Assembly (NCBI GenBank): GCA_900556795.1
Contig: USQD01000054.1
Span: 1-10,163, forward strand
Reading direction: 5' to 3'
Source: an uncultured Prevotella sp.
GTDB taxonomy: Bacteria > Bacteroidota > Bacteroidia > Bacteroidales > Bacteroidaceae
Length of the DNA stretch: 10,163 nt
The translations under genes and the position numbers were made by a program. The notes under the pieces were generated by a model, which saw only the letters and a program-made list of their open reading frames with translations, made no database searches and was not told the origin of the DNA. Shown here piece by piece: positions 1-6,167 of the stretch (positions are counted from its first letter, which is position 1; every line of letters starts with the position of its first letter).

Positions 1-56
1 ACGGCATACGAGATTCCGAAACGTGACTGGAGTTCAGACGTGTGCTCTTCCGATCT
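1..56 (+). other. Untrimmed Illumina TruSeq index adapter (artefact)
   Basis: This stretch is sequencing adapter, not genome. Bases 23-56 match the 34-base TruSeq read-2 adapter (begins GTGACTGGAG, ends CTCTTCCGATCT). Bases 1-14 match the end of the P7 flow-cell primer (ACGGCATACGAGAT). The 8 bases between them, 15-22, TCCGAAAC, are the reverse complement of GTTTCGGA, which from memory is TruSeq index 21 with its two extra bases. The insert starts at base 57, right after the ligation T. The sequence is therefore a contig end extended into adapter, and no homology or ORF call should use these bases. Confidence 0.97.
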
Positions 57-268
57 AGAATATTGATTGGAAAAAAGCATTGGTCTTCCTGATTGTTATC
101 GGTGGACTTATTTATATAACAAAGGCTGAGTTGGGAATGACAACTACTAATTCATTCCTTACTACGCTTGGTATTTTATTGCTTCTCTTTATCGGTGATA
201 ACTTCGCTCAGAAGATAGACGATAATAGAAAGCGTCGTAAACTGAATGATGATGGAAAAGCTAATTAA
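57..268 (+). CDS. Small membrane protein, 5'-truncated by the contig end
   Basis: This is the C-terminal part of a small protein whose beginning is missing. The reading frame is open from base 59, just after a TAG formed across the adapter junction (56-58), and reads N-I-D-W-K-K-A-L-V-F-L before continuing to TAA at 266-268. A TTG at 80 could be called as a start, but the frame is open upstream with plausible protein sequence, so the real start probably lies just off the contig. Two hydrophobic stretches (LVFLIVIGGLIYI and, after a polar turn, LGILLLLFIG) look like membrane segments. They are followed by a basic, charged tail (KIDDNRKRRK). Its last 23 bases overlap the kinase gene, which suggests translational coupling and one operon. 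I do not recognise the family. Confidence 0.6.
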
Positions 269-1793
269 TCTTTATAGGCAATGGGCTGGCGAAGAACCTG
301 CGGATGTCATCAAGTTGGCAGGGCAGGGAAGTAACCGTCAGTATTTCCGTATCATCAAGCAAGATGGAGATACGGTGATTGGTGTTGTGGGCACCAGTCG
401 TGATGAAGATCATGCCTTCGTTTATCTTGCCAATCATTTTAACCTCCGACAGTTGCCTGTTCCTAAGATCTTGGCAGTGAGCGAGGATCAGCTTTGCTAT
501 ATCCAGACTGATTTAGGTGGAACTTCGCTTTTTGATGCGATCAAGGGTGGTCGTGAAGCAGGAGGTAGATATAATCAGAAAGAGAAGGAACTTCTGAAGA
601 AGACAATCCGTGAGTTGCCTAATATCCAGTTGCGTGGTGCTCGAGGACTGGACTGGTCCAATTGCTATCCTCAGCCGGAATTTGATGTGGATAGTGTTCT
701 TTTTGACCTCAACTATTTCAAGTATTGTTTCTTGAAGCCTACCGATCTGGATTTTCATGAGCTGAAACTTGAAGCCAATTTCCGATTGTTTGCAAAGGAT
801 CTGACTTCTGAAAAAATGGATTGTTTCCTCTATCGTGATTTCCAGGCACGTAACATTATGTTAGACGAAAAAGGCAATCCCTATTTTATAGATTTCCAAG
901 GTGGCAGAAAGGGACCGTTCTATTATGATCTGGCTTCCTTCCTCTGGCAGGCTTCTGCCAAATATTCCTTCAAGCTCCGCCGGGAGTTGGTATGGGAGTA
1001 TTATCAGTCGCTCAAGAGTTATACGGAGGTCCCTTCGGTTCGCCATTTCGTGAACCGTCTGAGTCTCTTTGTTCTCTTCCGTACCTTACAGGTGTTGGGA
1101 GCTTATGGTTTCCGAGGCTATTTCGAGCGCAAGAAGCATTTTCTTGAGAGTATTCCACCTGCCATTCAGAATCTTCGTGATCTTCTGAAGATGGGCGAGA
1201 AGGTGTTCCCTTATCCATATATGATGGATATGCTTCGCAGACTTACCGAACTGCCGCAGTTCAAGCGCATCGAGAGTGCTGCCGTAACACGTGCAGATGG
1301 ATATAAGACTACAGATAAGAATATTTATCGGGCTCATCCACAAGATGGACCGGCTACCTTCTCTAAGTACGACGGTAAGGGACCTCTGGTAGTAAGAGTC
1401 TATAGTTTCTCCTTTAAAAAGGGTATTCCGGAAGATCCGTCGGGCAATGGTGGCGGTTATGTCTTTGATTGTAGAAGTACTCACAATCCGGGTCGTTATG
1501 AGCCTTATAAGAAATTGACGGGTCTGGATGAACCGGTCATCCGATTCCTGGAGGATGATGGTGAGATTCTCCAGTTCCTGGAGCATGTCTATGCGCTAGC
1601 CGATCATCACGTGAACCGTTATATCCAGCGAGGTTTTACCTCTCTGATGTTCTGTTTCGGTTGCACGGGCGGTCAGCATCGCAGCGTGTATTCAGCCCAG
1701 CATCTGGCAGAGCATATCCACGAAAAGTTTGGCGTGGAAGTGCAAATCTGTCATCGTGAACAACAGATAGAGCAGGTTTTGCCTGCAAAATAA
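246..1793 (+). CDS. AmgK-like sugar kinase fused to RapZ C-terminal domain
   Basis: This 515-residue protein joins two domains. Residues about 15-320 form an aminoglycoside-phosphotransferase-type kinase like AmgK, the MurNAc/GlcNAc anomeric kinase. Visible motifs are the N-terminal GSNRQYFR (28-35), the catalytic loop YRDFQARNIM (196-205; catalytic Asp198, Asn203) and the metal-binding IDFQ (Asp216), followed by GPFYYDLAS. Residues about 383-508 resemble the C-terminal domain of RapZ, with FDCR..HNPGRY (407-418), LTGLDEPV (424-431) and the signature GCTGGQHRS (472-480). In E. coli RapZ this domain binds glucosamine-6-phosphate and small RNAs. The N-terminal P-loop ATPase half of RapZ is absent here. 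Three consecutive ATG codons (246, 249, 252) can start it; the first is chosen. It overlaps the gene before it by 23 bases and precedes a MurU-like gene. The likely role is phosphorylating cell-wall amino sugars in the cytoplasm; the exact substrate and the function of the second domain are inferred. Confidence 0.85.
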   Translation: MMMEKLINLYRQWAGEEPADVIKLAGQGSNRQYFRIIKQDGDTVIGVVGTSRDEDHAFVYLANHFNLRQLPVPKILAVSEDQLCYIQTDLGGTSLFDAIKGGREAGGRYNQKEKELLKKTIRELPNIQLRGARGLDWSNCYPQPEFDVDSVLFDLNYFKYCFLKPTDLDFHELKLEANFRLFAKDLTSEKMDCFLYRDFQARNIMLDEKGNPYFIDFQGGRKGPFYYDLASFLWQASAKYSFKLRRELVWEYYQSLKSYTEVPSVRHFVNRLSLFVLFRTLQVLGAYGFRGYFERKKHFLESIPPAIQNLRDLLKMGEKVFPYPYMMDMLRRLTELPQFKRIESAAVTRADGYKTTDKNIYRAHPQDGPATFSKYDGKGPLVVRVYSFSFKKGIPEDPSGNGGGYVFDCRSTHNPGRYEPYKKLTGLDEPVIRFLEDDGEILQFLEHVYALADHHVNRYIQRGFTSLMFCFGCTGGQHRSVYSAQHLAEHIHEKFGVEVQICHREQQIEQVLPAK

Positions 1794-1802
1794 GAATAAA
1801 TG

Positions 1803-1848
1803 GCGTGCAAATTTGGCTATCTCGCAAAAAGTTAGTAAATTTGCACGC
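1803..1848. repeat. Perfect 12-bp inverted repeat around the murU-like promoter
   Basis: GCGTGCAAATTT at 1803-1814 is the exact reverse complement of AAATTTGCACGC at 1837-1848, with 22 bases between. The arms contain most of the -33 and -7 elements of the promoter candidate. It may be an operator dyad or an RNA hairpin that ends transcripts of the kinase gene, although no T-run follows the right arm. Confidence 0.8.
1812..1843 (+). promoter_or_regulatory. Bacteroidota-type promoter for the nucleotidyltransferase gene
   Basis: TTTG at 1812-1815 and TAAATTTG at 1836-1843 match the -33 TTTG and -7 TAnnTTTG elements of the Bacteroidota primary sigma factor, separated by 20 bases, within the usual spacing. 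Transcription would start near 1850, leaving a leader of about 25 nt before the ATG at 1873. This suggests the gene can be expressed independently of the kinase gene upstream. Confidence 0.7.
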
Positions 1849-1872
1849 ACATTAATATATAGCTATTTAGCA

Positions 1873-2652
1873 ATGATGCAAGCAATGATATTCGCAGCAG
1901 GTTTGGGCACTCGCCTGAAGCCACTTACTGATCGCATTCCGAAGGCATTGGTAAGTGTCGGGGGAGAACCTTTGCTCAAACGTGTCATCTTTCAGTTGAA
2001 GGATGCCGGTTTCACTCGTATTGTGGTGAACGTGCATCATTTCTCTAAACAAATCATCGATTATCTTCGTGATAATAAGAATTTCGGTATGGATATCCGT
2101 ATCAGCGATGAGAGCGAAAAGCTCCTCGAAACGGGTGGTGGTATCAAGAAAGCATGGCCACTCTTCGATCAGACAGAGCCTATCCTGATTCATAATGTGG
2201 ATATTCTGAGCAATGTGGATCTGAAGAAATTCTACCAGATGGAGTCGAAGGAACTTTCTGATGATTCTTCGGATCCCGTGAAGGAGAAGGCTCCCTTGGC
2301 TGCCCGCCTTCTGGTGAGCGAACGCAAGACCAAGCGTTATCTTCTTTTCGATGATACCATGCGATTGGTTGGCTGGACGAATATAGAGACAGGCGAGGTA
2401 AAGAGTCCTTATCCTGATCTCAATCCAGAAGATTATCAGATGTATGCTTTCTCTGGCATCCACATGGTTGCCCCATCGCTTTTTCCCCTGATGGATGATG
2501 AACCGGATAAGTTCCCAATTATGGACTTCTATCTGAAGCATTGCGACATGGTTCGCATTGAGGGATACGTGAAAAACGACCTCAAACTGATGGATGTGGG
2601 AAAGCAGGAGACGCTGAAGGAAGCGGAAGCGTTCCTGAAAGAGTTAAAGTGA
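1873..2652 (+). CDS. MurU-like sugar-1-phosphate nucleotidyltransferase
   Basis: This 259-residue protein belongs to the NTP-transferase (GT-A-like) family of MurU, RmlA and GlmU-N. The nucleotide-binding signature AAGLGTRLKPLTDRIPKAL (residues 8-26) carries the GxGTRL loop and the conserved Lys24. HNVDIL (107-112) supplies the metal-binding Asp110, and a second acidic site is likely at LMDVG (Asp241). With the AmgK-like kinase upstream it probably makes UDP-MurNAc (or UDP-GlcNAc) from the sugar-1-phosphate and UTP, as in the AmgK-MurU recycling bypass of Pseudomonas putida. Other nucleotides or sugars, such as GDP-mannose or dTDP-glucose, cannot be excluded from sequence alone. The start is ATG 1873 (ATG 1876 or 1885 are alternatives). 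An upstream in-frame TTG at 1813 is rejected because it lies inside the promoter. No Shine-Dalgarno site is seen, as is common in this phylum. Confidence 0.85.
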   Translation: MMQAMIFAAGLGTRLKPLTDRIPKALVSVGGEPLLKRVIFQLKDAGFTRIVVNVHHFSKQIIDYLRDNKNFGMDIRISDESEKLLETGGGIKKAWPLFDQTEPILIHNVDILSNVDLKKFYQMESKELSDDSSDPVKEKAPLAARLLVSERKTKRYLLFDDTMRLVGWTNIETGEVKSPYPDLNPEDYQMYAFSGIHMVAPSLFPLMDDEPDKFPIMDFYLKHCDMVRIEGYVKNDLKLMDVGKQETLKEAEAFLKELK

Positions 2653-2695
2653 AGAGCAGAGAAAGTGAAGAGTGAAGAACGAAGAGTGAAGAATT
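2646..2695. repeat. AAGAGTG-type heptamer repeats
   Basis: Five successive 7-base units cover 2661-2695: GAAAGTG, AAGAGTG, AAGAACG, AAGAGTG, AAGAATT. An 11-base direct repeat, AAAGTGAAGAG, occurs at 2646-2656 and again at 2662-2672; the first copy contains the stop codon of the nucleotidyltransferase gene. The purine-rich run has no evident coding role. Confidence 0.75.
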
Positions 2696-2717
2696 CAATA
2701 GTCTTTGCTAATCATAA

Positions 2718-2752
2718 AGTTCAATGTTCAAAGTTCAAATTTCAAAGTTAAA
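2718..2752. repeat. AGTTCAA heptamer tandem repeat in guaA leader
   Basis: Five contiguous 7-base units, AGTTCAA, TGTTCAA, AGTTCAA, ATTTCAA and AGTTAAA, end 6 bases before the chosen guaA start codon. Whatever the RNA does, this array would lie in the guaA 5' untranslated region or the promoter. Copy-number change could alter leader length in steps of seven. No clear TTTG / TAnnTTTG pair was found here, so guaA may be read from the upstream promoter. Confidence 0.8.
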
Positions 2753-2758
2753 TATATT

Positions 2759-4369
2759 ATGCAACAGAAGATTATTATTTTGGATTTCGGTTCACAGACC
2801 ACACAGCTGATTGGCCGTCGTGTTCGTGAGCTTGATACCTTCTGCGAGATTATGCCTTACAACAAGTTTCCAAAGGATGACCCATCTGTCATTGGTGTCA
2901 TCTTGAGCGGTAGCCCTTATTCCGTTCATGATCCGGAAGCTTTCAAGGTAGATCTGAGCCAGTTTATTGGCCGCATTCCTGTGCTTGGCATCTGCTACGG
3001 TGCTCAGTTCCTCTCTTACGCCCAGGGTGGTAAGGTGGAAGCTGCAGATAGCCGTGAGTATGGTCGTGCTAACTTGGAGCAGTTCGACAAGGAGAATCCT
3101 TTGTTCAAGGGATTCATCGAGAACTCTCAGGTTTGGATGAGTCATGGTGATACCATCACTGCGATTCCTGAGGACTATAAGTGCATCGCTTCTACTGCCA
3201 ATGTGAAGTATGCTGCTTATGCTTCTACCAAGCAGCCTGTTTGGGCTGTACAGTTCCACCCAGAGGTGTTCCACTCTTTGCAGGGTACACAGCTTCTGAA
3301 GAACTTCGTGGTAGATATCTGCGGTAGCAAGCAGGATTGGAGTGCTGACTCTTTCGTTGAGACTACAGTAGCTGAGTTGAAGGAGCAGTTGGGCGACGAC
3401 AAGGTTATCTTGGGTCTTTCTGGTGGTGTTGATTCCAGCGTAGCAGCTGTTCTCTTGAACAAGGCTATCGGCAAGAACCTCACCTGTATCTTCGTAGATC
3501 ACGGTATGCTCAGAAAGAATGAGTTCCGTGATGTAATGGAGGATTATAAGTGCTTGGGCTTGAACGTAATCGGTGTTGATGCTTCTGAGAAGTTCTTCGC
3601 TGACTTGGCTGGCGTTACAGATCCAGAGGAGAAGCGTAAGATTATCGGCCGCGACTTCGTGGAGGTTTTCAATGCTGAGGCTAAGAAGCAGACTGGTGCC
3701 AAGTGGTTGGCTCAGGGTACTATCTATCCAGACCGTATCGAGAGTTTGAACATCACTGGTAAGGTAATCAAGAGCCATCACAATGTAGGTGGTCTTCCTA
3801 AGGAGATGAACCTTCAGTTGTGCGAGCCATTGAAGTGGTTGTTCAAGGACGAGGTTCGTCGAGTTGGTCGCTCTATGGGTATGCCTGAGCACCTGATTAC
3901 CCGTCATCCATTCCCTGGTCCTGGTTTGGCTGTCCGTATCTTGGGTGATATCACTCCTGAGAAGGTACGCATTCTTCAGGATGCTGATGATATCTATATC
4001 CGTGGTTTGCGTGAGTATAAGGTGAAGTTGAGTGGTGAGGAAGCTCGCCGCGTCCTGGCTGCCGGTGTTCCTGCTGACATGCAGAATGGTGAGATTGAGG
4101 TATCTCTCTACGATCAGATCTGGCAGGCTGGTACCGTATTGCTCTCTACCGTCCGTTCTGTTGGTGTAATGGGTGATGAGCGTACTTACGAACACCCTGT
4201 TGCATTGCGTGCCGTAACAAGTACTGATGCGATGACTGCCGACTGGGCTCATCTTCCATACGACTTCATGGCTAAGGTAAGTAACGAGATTATCAACAAG
4301 GTAAAGGGTGTTAACCGCGTTTGCTATGATATCTCTTCAAAACCACCTTCGACAATCGAGTGGGAGTAA
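2759..4369 (+). CDS. guaA: GMP synthase (glutamine-hydrolysing)
   Basis: GuaA converts XMP, glutamine and ATP into GMP, the last step of guanine nucleotide synthesis, in the cytoplasm. The protein is 536 residues, slightly over the family's usual 510-525. An N-terminal class I glutamine amidotransferase domain (about 3-190) has the nucleophile Cys79 in GICYGAQ and the partners His167 and Glu169 in FHPEV. The ATP-pyrophosphatase domain follows with the P-loop SGGVDSS (221-227). The dimerisation domain carries RHPFPGPGL (382-390) and ends in the typical KPPSTIEWE. The start is ATG 2759, directly followed by the family's [10 protein letters not shown]; the frame is open further up to 2705 but that stretch is heptamer repeat. 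The gene lies 106 nt after the nucleotidyltransferase gene on the same strand and ends at a strong terminator facing susD. Confidence 0.97.
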   Translation: MQQKIIILDFGSQTTQLIGRRVRELDTFCEIMPYNKFPKDDPSVIGVILSGSPYSVHDPEAFKVDLSQFIGRIPVLGICYGAQFLSYAQGGKVEAADSREYGRANLEQFDKENPLFKGFIENSQVWMSHGDTITAIPEDYKCIASTANVKYAAYASTKQPVWAVQFHPEVFHSLQGTQLLKNFVVDICGSKQDWSADSFVETTVAELKEQLGDDKVILGLSGGVDSSVAAVLLNKAIGKNLTCIFVDHGMLRKNEFRDVMEDYKCLGLNVIGVDASEKFFADLAGVTDPEEKRKIIGRDFVEVFNAEAKKQTGAKWLAQGTIYPDRIESLNITGKVIKSHHNVGGLPKEMNLQLCEPLKWLFKDEVRRVGRSMGMPEHLITRHPFPGPGLAVRILGDITPEKVRILQDADDIYIRGLREYKVKLSGEEARRVLAAGVPADMQNGEIEVSLYDQIWQAGTVLLSTVRSVGVMGDERTYEHPVALRAVTSTDAMTADWAHLPYDFMAKVSNEIINKVKGVNRVCYDISSKPPSTIEWE

Positions 4370-4379
4370 TGATATGAAT

Positions 4380-4433
4380 AAAAAAGACCACCATCTGAGT
4401 TTGATATTCAACTCAGATGGTGGTCTTTTTTTT
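4380..4433. terminator. Bidirectional intrinsic terminator between guaA and susD
   Basis: GACCACCATCTGAGTT at 4386-4401 pairs perfectly with 4410-4425 across an 8-base loop. Six A's precede the stem (4380-4385) and eight T's follow it (4426-4433). It therefore has the stem plus U-tract of an intrinsic terminator on both strands. It starts 11 bases after the guaA stop and can end guaA from one side and the susCD transcript from the other. Confidence 0.93.
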
Positions 4434-4440
4434 ATTGATG

Positions 4441-4480
4441 AGTACTGAGTACTTTTGGAATGATGTACTCAGTACTTTTT
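4441..4480. terminator. Second hairpin downstream of susD
   Basis: AGTACTGAGTAC at 4441-4452 is the exact reverse complement of 4465-4476, with a 12-base loop, followed on the + strand by TTTTTGTTTTT. It thus looks like an intrinsic terminator for + strand read-through past the guaA terminator. On the susD strand it begins 8 bases after the stop codon but lacks a U-run, so there it may act only as a 3'-end stabilising stem. The arms contain AGTACT palindromes, giving several alternative pairings. Confidence 0.65.
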
Positions 4481-4484
4481 GTTT

Positions 4485-6146
4485 TTAATAACCGTCGTTC
4501 TGCTTCAACTGTAAGTTAGCATCACGTGCACCCTGTGGGATAGGGAGATAACGGTTGGTGGTCTTGAATACACGATCCTCAATCTTCTTGTCAGCTGCAG
4601 AAGCATTTACATTGATAGTGGCACGCATGCCAGGAGCCACAGACTTATCCATGCTCACTGTACCAACCTGACGCTCCAATGTGCAGTTCAACAGAGTCTC
4701 AGCCAACATCTTTCCACTGGCATCCTTCCAGCGTAAGATATCAGCACGGCGGATACCCTCACCTGCGAACTCAACACCACGCTCGCGACGAATCAACTCG
4801 CGAAGCTTCTCCTTGGTATTGTACTTAGCTTCATCTACATCAGGCATACCTACACGGTTACGAACCATATTCAGATAGGTGTAAACCTGTGCAGAAGGAC
4901 CGTTCAATTCATTCTCTGCCTCGCAGTAAGTAAGCAATACTTCTGCATAGCGGAAGACGATAGGCTGACAGGTTGTGTTCCAGATGTCAGGATACTGGTT
5001 CATAGGTGCCAAGTACTTACCCCATGTCAAACCAGTCTTTGAACTGTTGTTGGCTGCGAGATAATAGTTGGCATTGGTAGCTCCATTAATCGTCTTGTCG
5101 AGTGTGTTGAAGATAGCTTCCTGACCATTACCATTGATATAGTCACAACCAGGATAGATGACAGTCATCGCCATACGAGGGTCGCGGTTGTTGAATGGGT
5201 GAGCAGGATCATAGCCTGAACCTGGCTCGTCCTTGGTCAAACCGTTTGCCATTTCATAGGTGTCGATCAAGCCGTAGCTAGGAACGATAGAAGACCAACC
5301 GCCATCAGCATTGTTGTACATACGGCCAATCACATCGTTATAGTAGTCGTTTTCTACAGCCTGTACAGCAAGGATGATTTCCTTGGAATCCTGACCTGCT
5401 ACATTGAACAGGTTAGCATAGTTTGGATCCAACTCATACTGATTCAATGCAATGATCTTCTCTGCACGATCCTTAGCAGTAGCATAGTCTCCATAATAGA
5501 GAGCCTCTCGCATACGGAGAGCCAAAGCTGCACCCTTGGCGATGCGACCACGGGCTGCAGGAGTTACATTGATATCGTTTACCAACTCGTCGAGTTCTTT
5601 CTCGATATACTCCTTCACCTCCTGCTCGGTATTACGAGGTACCATCGCTTCCTCTGCAGTAGCATAGCTTTCGATGAGAGGCACACCACCATAATTCCAG
5701 TTCATCAGGAAGTAGCGGTAAGCGCGGATCCAGCGAGCCTGAGCCTTGATATCCTTCTTGGCAGCTTCTGGCATGTTACACTTATCCACATTAGCCAGCA
5801 ATTCGTTGACACGGCGGATGCGTGAGAAGTCGTACCAGTCTCTACCGCTGGATGCGGTCAAGGTGCCATTACCGATGGCTGTATAACCCTCCCAAGGGAA
5901 CTGGTCGTAACCGAAGTCACTTGTACCATCCCAATACAGGAGGAAACCGTCCCAACCCCAACCGGAGTTGTACTGGTCTTGCCAGTTGTTGTAACAGCCA
6001 ACGAGGAACTTGTCTGCGTCTTCCTGAGTCTGCCAGGTGCTGACAGGTGAAAGAGCATCCTTTGGGGCTGTATCGAGGAAATCGGAGCATGAGGTTGCCA
6101 AGAGGGCGGTCATGCCGATGAATATATATTTCTTAAGATTTCTCAT
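4485..6146 (-). CDS. SusD/RagB-family surface nutrient-binding lipoprotein
   Basis: This 553-residue protein is the extracellular, lipid-anchored partner that caps the SusC channel and captures the oligosaccharide or peptide before TonB-driven import. The N-terminus is a lipoprotein signal (MRNLKKYIFIGMTALLATSC, lipidated Cys20) followed by the SusD-typical SDFLDTAPKD. The TPR-bearing core shows ARWIRAYRYFLMNWNYGGVP (137-156). The C-terminal SusD domain shows RYAEVLLTYCEAENELN (399-415) and the ERGVEFAGEGIRRADILRW segment (455-473). Length is normal for the family. An AAAGGA sequence 9-14 bases before the ATG is a plausible ribosome site. It follows susC by 21 nt, so both should be on one transcript. 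The substrate cannot be deduced from this sequence; no enzyme gene follows it before guaA. Confidence 0.95.
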   Translation of the reverse strand: MRNLKKYIFIGMTALLATSCSDFLDTAPKDALSPVSTWQTQEDADKFLVGCYNNWQDQYNSGWGWDGFLLYWDGTSDFGYDQFPWEGYTAIGNGTLTASSGRDWYDFSRIRRVNELLANVDKCNMPEAAKKDIKAQARWIRAYRYFLMNWNYGGVPLIESYATAEEAMVPRNTEQEVKEYIEKELDELVNDINVTPAARGRIAKGAALALRMREALYYGDYATAKDRAEKIIALNQYELDPNYANLFNVAGQDSKEIILAVQAVENDYYNDVIGRMYNNADGGWSSIVPSYGLIDTYEMANGLTKDEPGSGYDPAHPFNNRDPRMAMTVIYPGCDYINGNGQEAIFNTLDKTINGATNANYYLAANNSSKTGLTWGKYLAPMNQYPDIWNTTCQPIVFRYAEVLLTYCEAENELNGPSAQVYTYLNMVRNRVGMPDVDEAKYNTKEKLRELIRRERGVEFAGEGIRRADILRWKDASGKMLAETLLNCTLERQVGTVSMDKSVAPGMRATINVNASAADKKIEDRVFKTTNRYLPIPQGARDANLQLKQNDGY

Positions 6147-6167
6147 GATAATATCCTTTTTAAGTTA

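Noticed and set aside
1813..1872. TTG at 1813 as start of the nucleotidyltransferase
   Set aside because: It would place 20 codons over the promoter and the inverted repeat, and the family's N-terminus begins at the ATG cluster 1873-1887.
1867..2541. A 224-codon open frame on the - strand inside the nucleotidyltransferase gene
   Set aside because: It is the shadow of a well-supported gene; the translation is low-complexity in I/H/L with no family motif.
2705..2758. TTG at 2705 as start of GuaA
   Set aside because: The extra 18 codons are translated heptamer repeat; GuaA proteins begin just before [10 protein letters not shown].
2653..2758. Guanine/xanthine-type riboswitch ahead of guaA
   Set aside because: The spacer is almost entirely heptamer repeat, and I could not form the three-way junction or conserved loops of a purine aptamer.
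2792..4252. A 486-codon open frame on the - strand inside guaA
   Set aside because: It lies wholly antisense to an unmistakable guaA with strong codon bias. Its translation shows no recognisable domain, and long antisense frames are a common by-product of biased codon use.
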